Source: CAKTOF01 sp964523945
Lineage (GTDB): Bacteria; Bacillota; Clostridia; Oscillospirales; Oscillospiraceae
Direction of reading: 5' to 3'
DNA: 9,497 nucleotides
Assembly (NCBI GenBank): GCA_964523945.1
Contig: CAZGBU010000083.1
Span: 1-9,497, forward strand
Part shown: positions 6,967 through 9,497 of the stretch, piece by piece
How positions within the stretch are numbered: the stretch's first letter is position 1
Layout: every line of letters begins with the position of its first letter
Program-made: the position numbers and the translations under genes
Notes under the pieces: model-generated
The model's database searches: none
The model's input: the letters and a program-made list of their open reading frames with translations, nothing else
Told to the model about the DNA's origin: nothing

Positions 6967-8905
6967 GTTGGTTTTCCTCCTTAACAATTTGCGTATACTG
7001 CGTCCGATAGGCCAGCGGCTTGAACGGGACCCCGCCGTCCTTGTAGAACTTGCCAAAAAATTCCAGATATTGCAGTCGCGCGGCGTGTACATAGGTTCCG
7101 ATGATGTTGATTGCCATATTGAACAGATGACTGACAACAAAAATCAGAAGAATGGCGATAAGGTGGCCGGTCATGTTGCCGAGCATGTTGAAGACGTTGG
7201 CAATGACGCCGCCGGCGAGCATCAGCGCCATCAGCCGCGTGTAGGAAAGAATATCGCCGAGCCAGCTCGTGATATCATACAGACTTTTCAGTCCACCGAA
7301 GAACTTGCGGATCAGCGTACGGTTGGAGCGACCCTGTGTGAAGATCAGCGAGACGACGCCAACGATCAGCAGCCACCAGCCGCGGCCGAGCGCGCCCAGA
7401 CCAATGCCGGCAAAGGTCAGCCACCAAGGTACAACGTCGAGAATGCCATTCATTGGATGGCCGTCGCGCCATTCCATATAAATGTGGATGATCTGCCCGG
7501 TGACCATATGGATGCCGCCGCAGACCAGTGAAGCGTACATAAACCACATCGGTTCAGCCAATGGATCCTTGATGCCGAAGAACGGAATCGACGTAATCGC
7601 GCCGCGCAGCCATCCGAACACACGGTAGTCCAGCGAGTCGCCGAAGAATGAGCCGAACAGAAACCCGAACAGGCCGGATGTGATGCCGCACAGAACCAGA
7701 AGGCCACACATGTTTTTGATGGTGCCGGGTTTTTTGATTTTGAAATTTCCCAGGATACCGAGCAGCAGCAGAATCAGGCCGTAGCCGAGATCCGCGTACA
7801 TAATCCCGAAAAAAACGGTGAAAAACGGCAGAATCAGTGGGTTGGGGTCGATACCGTCGTATGCCGGCAGGGAATACATCTCCGTCACCATGTTCAGCGG
7901 GCGTGTCAGCGTGTTGCTGCGCAACTGAATGGGGACCTCAGGGATCTCTTCCGGCAGCGGGTCGCGCAATGTCAGGGCGCAGTCGTACGGCGCGAGAAGC
8001 GTTTCCAGCGCCGGTTCCTTGGGAGCCAGCAGCCAGCCGGTCAGGAAAAAGACGCTGTCCGTGACGAGCAGTTTTTCCCGCGCCTGTTCGCGCGACAGAT
8101 CCTGCGCCAGCCGGTCAGCGGCACGCCGCAGCGCGCTGCGCGCAGCGCCAAAGTCGGCCAGACGCTGCTTCTCTGCCGCCAGGTCCTGTGTGCGCTGGTC
8201 GAGTGTGGCGCGCAGCCGGGCATCCGCTTCGCGCGGCGTCCCGGACAGACCTTTCCAGGTGACATTGCTGAAGCCAAACGGCTTGAGCGCTGCAAGCGCG
8301 GCATCCTGCGCCGAATAGTGTGCGAGCAGGATAACATAGTGCAGCTCCCGCGTGGAGGAGACGGCGAACAGCTCCGCCGCTTCGGTGGCATCTGAGAGCG
8401 CGGCGGCCGCTTTCTCCAGGGAGGCAGTGCCAGGCAGCGTGCCGAACCGGATCGGCGCGGCCGATGAGCCGGTGGACTCCAACGGCACGTCTGCTGTCAA
8501 CCAAGGCTTGAGCGCTGCCAGGGAGGCGTGCAGGTTTGCAATCTGGCTTTGCAGACTGTCGACGGCTGCAGCACTGCTCTGGATTTTTGCCGCAGTGCTC
8601 AGTGTGCGATAGAGTGCGCCGTCGTCGAACAGCTCCCGCTCGGCGACGGGCTCTCCCGCGTCAAACAGGGGCGTTTTGACCGGCGCATAGACGTCGAGCG
8701 ACGCAAGCGCGCTGCGCACCAGCGCGGCGTCGGCCTGAATGGTGTCGACACTGACGCCGCCGGGGCGGGCATAGGAATCGCATTCCGGCGATGCAGCCGA
8801 TTCTGTGAGCTGGATGCAGCCGAGCCGCTGCAGCCCGGAGAGAATCGCGGTGCGGTCGGACTGCATGGCTGCGAGATGGACATGCTTCATTTTTTCAATC
8901 GCCAT
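6944..8905 (-). CDS. ntpI: V-type ATPase subunit I (membrane stator, V0 subunit a family)
   Basis: This 653-residue stator subunit forms the ion path against the K ring and anchors the peripheral stalks. The N-terminal half (about 1-335) is cytoplasmic and alanine-rich, with coiled-coil stretches near 105-135 and 225-280. The C-terminal half is membranous, with hydrophobic segments at roughly 356-386, 397-422, 453-477, 490-523, 554-577 and 580-604. Two arginines match the conserved pair that faces the ring glutamate: R557 in DILSYTRLMAL and R610 in YVHAARLQYLEFFGKFY. The region NPLILPFFTVFFGIMYADLG (355-374) is a family signature. The start ATG 8905 gives MAIEKMKHVHL, the usual N-terminus. 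It lies one base after the stop of H (TGATATG), and the nearest purine-rich site is about fifteen bases away, so it is probably translated by reinitiation. The 3' end overlaps K. Confidence 0.97.
   Translation of the reverse strand: MAIEKMKHVHLAAMQSDRTAILSGLQRLGCIQLTESAASPECDSYARPGGVSVDTIQADAALVRSALASLDVYAPVKTPLFDAGEPVAERELFDDGALYRTLSTAAKIQSSAAAVDSLQSQIANLHASLAALKPWLTADVPLESTGSSAAPIRFGTLPGTASLEKAAAALSDATEAAELFAVSSTRELHYVILLAHYSAQDAALAALKPFGFSNVTWKGLSGTPREADARLRATLDQRTQDLAAEKQRLADFGAARSALRRAADRLAQDLSREQAREKLLVTDSVFFLTGWLLAPKEPALETLLAPYDCALTLRDPLPEEIPEVPIQLRSNTLTRPLNMVTEMYSLPAYDGIDPNPLILPFFTVFFGIMYADLGYGLILLLLGILGNFKIKKPGTIKNMCGLLVLCGITSGLFGFLFGSFFGDSLDYRVFGWLRGAITSIPFFGIKDPLAEPMWFMYASLVCGGIHMVTGQIIHIYMEWRDGHPMNGILDVVPWWLTFAGIGLGALGRGWWLLIVGVVSLIFTQGRSNRTLIRKFFGGLKSLYDITSWLGDILSYTRLMALMLAGGVIANVFNMLGNMTGHLIAILLIFVVSHLFNMAINIIGTYVHAARLQYLEFFGKFYKDGGVPFKPLAYRTQYTQIVKEENQHESRQPV
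6976..6982 (-). promoter_or_regulatory. Strong ribosome binding site for subunit K
   Basis: The minus strand reads AAGGAGG here, followed by nine bases and ATG 6966. The site lies inside the 3' end of subunit I and fixes the start of K well inside the longer open frame. A strong site suits the proteolipid, which is needed in many more copies than its neighbours. Confidence 0.85.
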
Positions 8906-8906
8906 A

Positions 8907-9221
8907 TCAGCCGCTCACGACCTTTCCGATGATCCAGCTGCAGGCTGCATCCATTCTGGCCTTGGCCGTTTTCCGCAGTGCTGCACAGTCGCGGGCAATC
9001 TGTTCTGCGTTTTCCTGCGCATGCGCTGCGCCTTGTGCTTCTGCCTGCTCCATCAGCCCGCGCGCTTCTGCTGCCGCCTCAGCACGCCGCTGTTCCACGA
9101 GTGCTTTTCCCTCGGACTCGGCTTCGGCGATCCGCTGGCGCGCACGCGTCTGCGCGTCTGCCAGCCGCTGCTTTGCCGCCTGCTCCACGTCGGAGACCTG
9201 TTTGAGAGCGTCAAGGGACAT
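8907..9221 (-). CDS. ntpF: V-type ATPase subunit H/G (small peripheral stalk subunit; NtpF in E. hirae)
   Basis: This 104-residue protein is almost wholly charged and alanine-rich helix (residues about 5-90: many Glu, Arg, Lys, Gln and Ala, no proline), ending in the short hydrophobic motif WIIGKVV (96-102) seen at the C-terminus of ATPase subunit H/G. It pairs with subunit E as a coiled-coil peripheral stalk bridging the head and subunit I. Identity rests on length, composition, the C-terminal motif and its position as first gene directly before subunit I, which is where ntpF lies in E. hirae. The start ATG 9221 has an excellent Shine-Dalgarno site. Coiled-coil composition makes sequence-based assignment weaker than for the other subunits. 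Confidence 0.88.
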   Translation of the reverse strand: MSLDALKQVSDVEQAAKQRLADAQTRARQRIAEAESEGKALVEQRRAEAAAEARGLMEQAEAQGAAHAQENAEQIARDCAALRKTAKARMDAACSWIIGKVVSG

Positions 9222-9227
9222 TTGCTG

Positions 9228-9237
9228 TCACCGCCTT
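9228..9237 (-). promoter_or_regulatory. Ribosome binding site of the first operon gene
   Basis: The minus strand reads AAGGCGGTGA, one mismatch from the full anti-16S complement AAGGAGGTGA, and stands six bases before ATG 9221. It confirms the start of the operon. Confidence 0.85.
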
Positions 9238-9264
9238 CTTCAGATAGAGATTTCAAATATATAA

Positions 9265-9281
9265 CAAAACAATTTATTTTG
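9265..9281. repeat. AT-rich imperfect palindrome in the operon leader, possible operator
   Basis: CAAAACAATTTATTTTG is a 17-base palindrome with a single mismatched pair. It lies between the nearer promoter candidate and the ribosome binding site, where a repressor could act. In AT-rich DNA such a repeat can arise by chance, and no known regulator motif is recognised. Confidence 0.25.
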
Positions 9282-9292
9282 CTACAGTTTAT

Positions 9293-9301
9293 AGTATACC
9301 A
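9293..9301 (-). promoter_or_regulatory. Extended -10 promoter candidate of the ATPase operon
   Basis: On the minus strand the sequence TGGTATACT matches the extended -10 form TGnTATAAT with one mismatch. A clear -35 box is missing at the right distance, which extended -10 promoters tolerate. Transcription would begin around 9286 and give a leader of about 65 bases before the first gene. Confidence 0.5.
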
Positions 9302-9380
9302 TATTTGCAGAAAACTCTGTTAGGTGGATTTTACATAAATTTTTCTGTCCGTTTGATGAGTGGTTTTATCACTTCAGTCA

Positions 9381-9410
9381 ATTATACCGCTATATGCTTG
9401 ATCTTTGGAA
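9381..9410 (-). promoter_or_regulatory. Second, upstream promoter candidate for the operon
   Basis: On the minus strand TTCCAA (9405-9410) and a perfect TATAAT (9381-9386) are separated by 18 bases. The -10 is consensus while the -35 matches at only three positions. A transcript from here would carry a leader of roughly 150 bases. It may act together with, or instead of, the nearer extended -10 site. Confidence 0.4.
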
Positions 9411-9420
9411 TATGTCTCAA

Positions 9421-9455
9421 ACGAAACAAACGGCCGCCGGGGATAGCCGGGGACC
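9421..9455 (-). terminator. Terminator-like hairpin of a minus-strand unit entering from the right
   Basis: On the minus strand GGTCCCCGG (9455-9447), a six-base loop, and CCGGCGGCC (9440-9432) can pair into a nine-position stem with one mismatch and one wobble. It is followed by the T-rich tail GTTTGTTTCGTTT. It would end whatever gene precedes the ATPase operon beyond the right edge. The T-run is interrupted by G and C, so the strength is uncertain. Confidence 0.35.
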
Positions 9456-9497
9456 CATAAGAAAGTAATATCGTGTTTTGGGGAATGGCATGGCCTT

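Larger units (their letters stand above)
671..9221 (-). other. V-type (A/V) ATPase operon, nine subunits
   Basis: Nine consecutive minus-strand genes encode H(NtpF-like)-I-K-E-C-F(NtpG-like)-A-B-D with gaps of 1 to 35 nt or overlaps of 8 to 23 nt and no internal terminator or promoter that I could recognise. This gives one polycistronic unit read from the leader at 9222-9300 to the hairpin at 630-664. The gene order matches the E. hirae Na+-ATPase operon without ntpH and ntpJ. All subunits needed for a complete rotary enzyme are present. Confidence 0.95.

Noticed and set aside
6967..7140. N-terminal extension of subunit K in the same open frame
   Set aside because: The conserved N-terminus and perfect ribosome binding site place the start at 6966. 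The extension only reads through subunit I in another frame.
6536..7531. Plus-strand open frame of 331 codons antisense to subunits K and I
   Set aside because: It is opposite two well conserved membrane subunits, and its translation is low-complexity and unlike any family I recognise.
1..9497. CRISPR arrays, tRNA or rRNA genes, riboswitches, insertion sequences
   Set aside because: I saw no regularly spaced repeats, cloverleaf, rRNA core sequence, known aptamer or transposase on either strand.

Overview
The window is dominated by one complete, intact operon for a bacterial V-type (A/V-type) ATPase. All of its genes lie on the minus strand and fill positions 671-9221. In transcription order (right to left) it encodes the peripheral-stalk subunit H/G (NtpF-like), I, K, E, C, F (NtpG-like), A, B and D. 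Apart from two genes that E. hirae carries downstream of D (ntpH and ntpJ), this is the order of the Enterococcus hirae Na+-ATPase operon ntpFIKECGABD. The GC-rich coding sequence, this gene order and the strong AGGAGG-type ribosome binding sites suggest an anaerobic Clostridia-type Firmicute, perhaps a GC-rich gut lineage. That assignment is inference; no marker gene is present.

Layout from left to right. Positions 1-534 are an AT-rich block unlike the rest. It holds a small plus-strand nucleotidyltransferase gene (85-534) broken by an in-frame TGA at 415-417. Positions 535-670 are a short convergent intergenic region with a small GC hairpin (593-608) and a long perfect hairpin (630-664), probably a bidirectional terminator between the nucleotidyltransferase remnant and the ATPase operon. 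Positions 671-9221 are the ATPase genes, tightly packed with overlaps or gaps of at most 35 nt. Positions 9222-9497 are the operon's AT-rich leader and promoter region. It holds a near-consensus ribosome binding site, an extended -10 promoter candidate, a second promoter candidate further upstream, and near the right edge a terminator-like hairpin that may end the preceding minus-strand unit.

How the genes work together. A and B form the catalytic hexamer (A has the P-loop, B supplies the arginine finger). D and F form the central stalk. C is the socket joining the stalk to the membrane ring. K is the ion-carrying proteolipid ring. I is the membrane stator with the two conserved arginines. 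E and H are the peripheral stalks. Every essential subunit is present and every reading frame is open. The proteolipid K keeps the full set of residues that bind Na+ in E. hirae NtpK (L62, T65, Q66, Q117, E146 here), so a sodium-translocating enzyme is predicted.

I found no convincing undescribed system. The points most worth a second look are the nonsense-interrupted nucleotidyltransferase in foreign-looking DNA, the predicted Na+ specificity, and the overlap and start-codon architecture of the operon.
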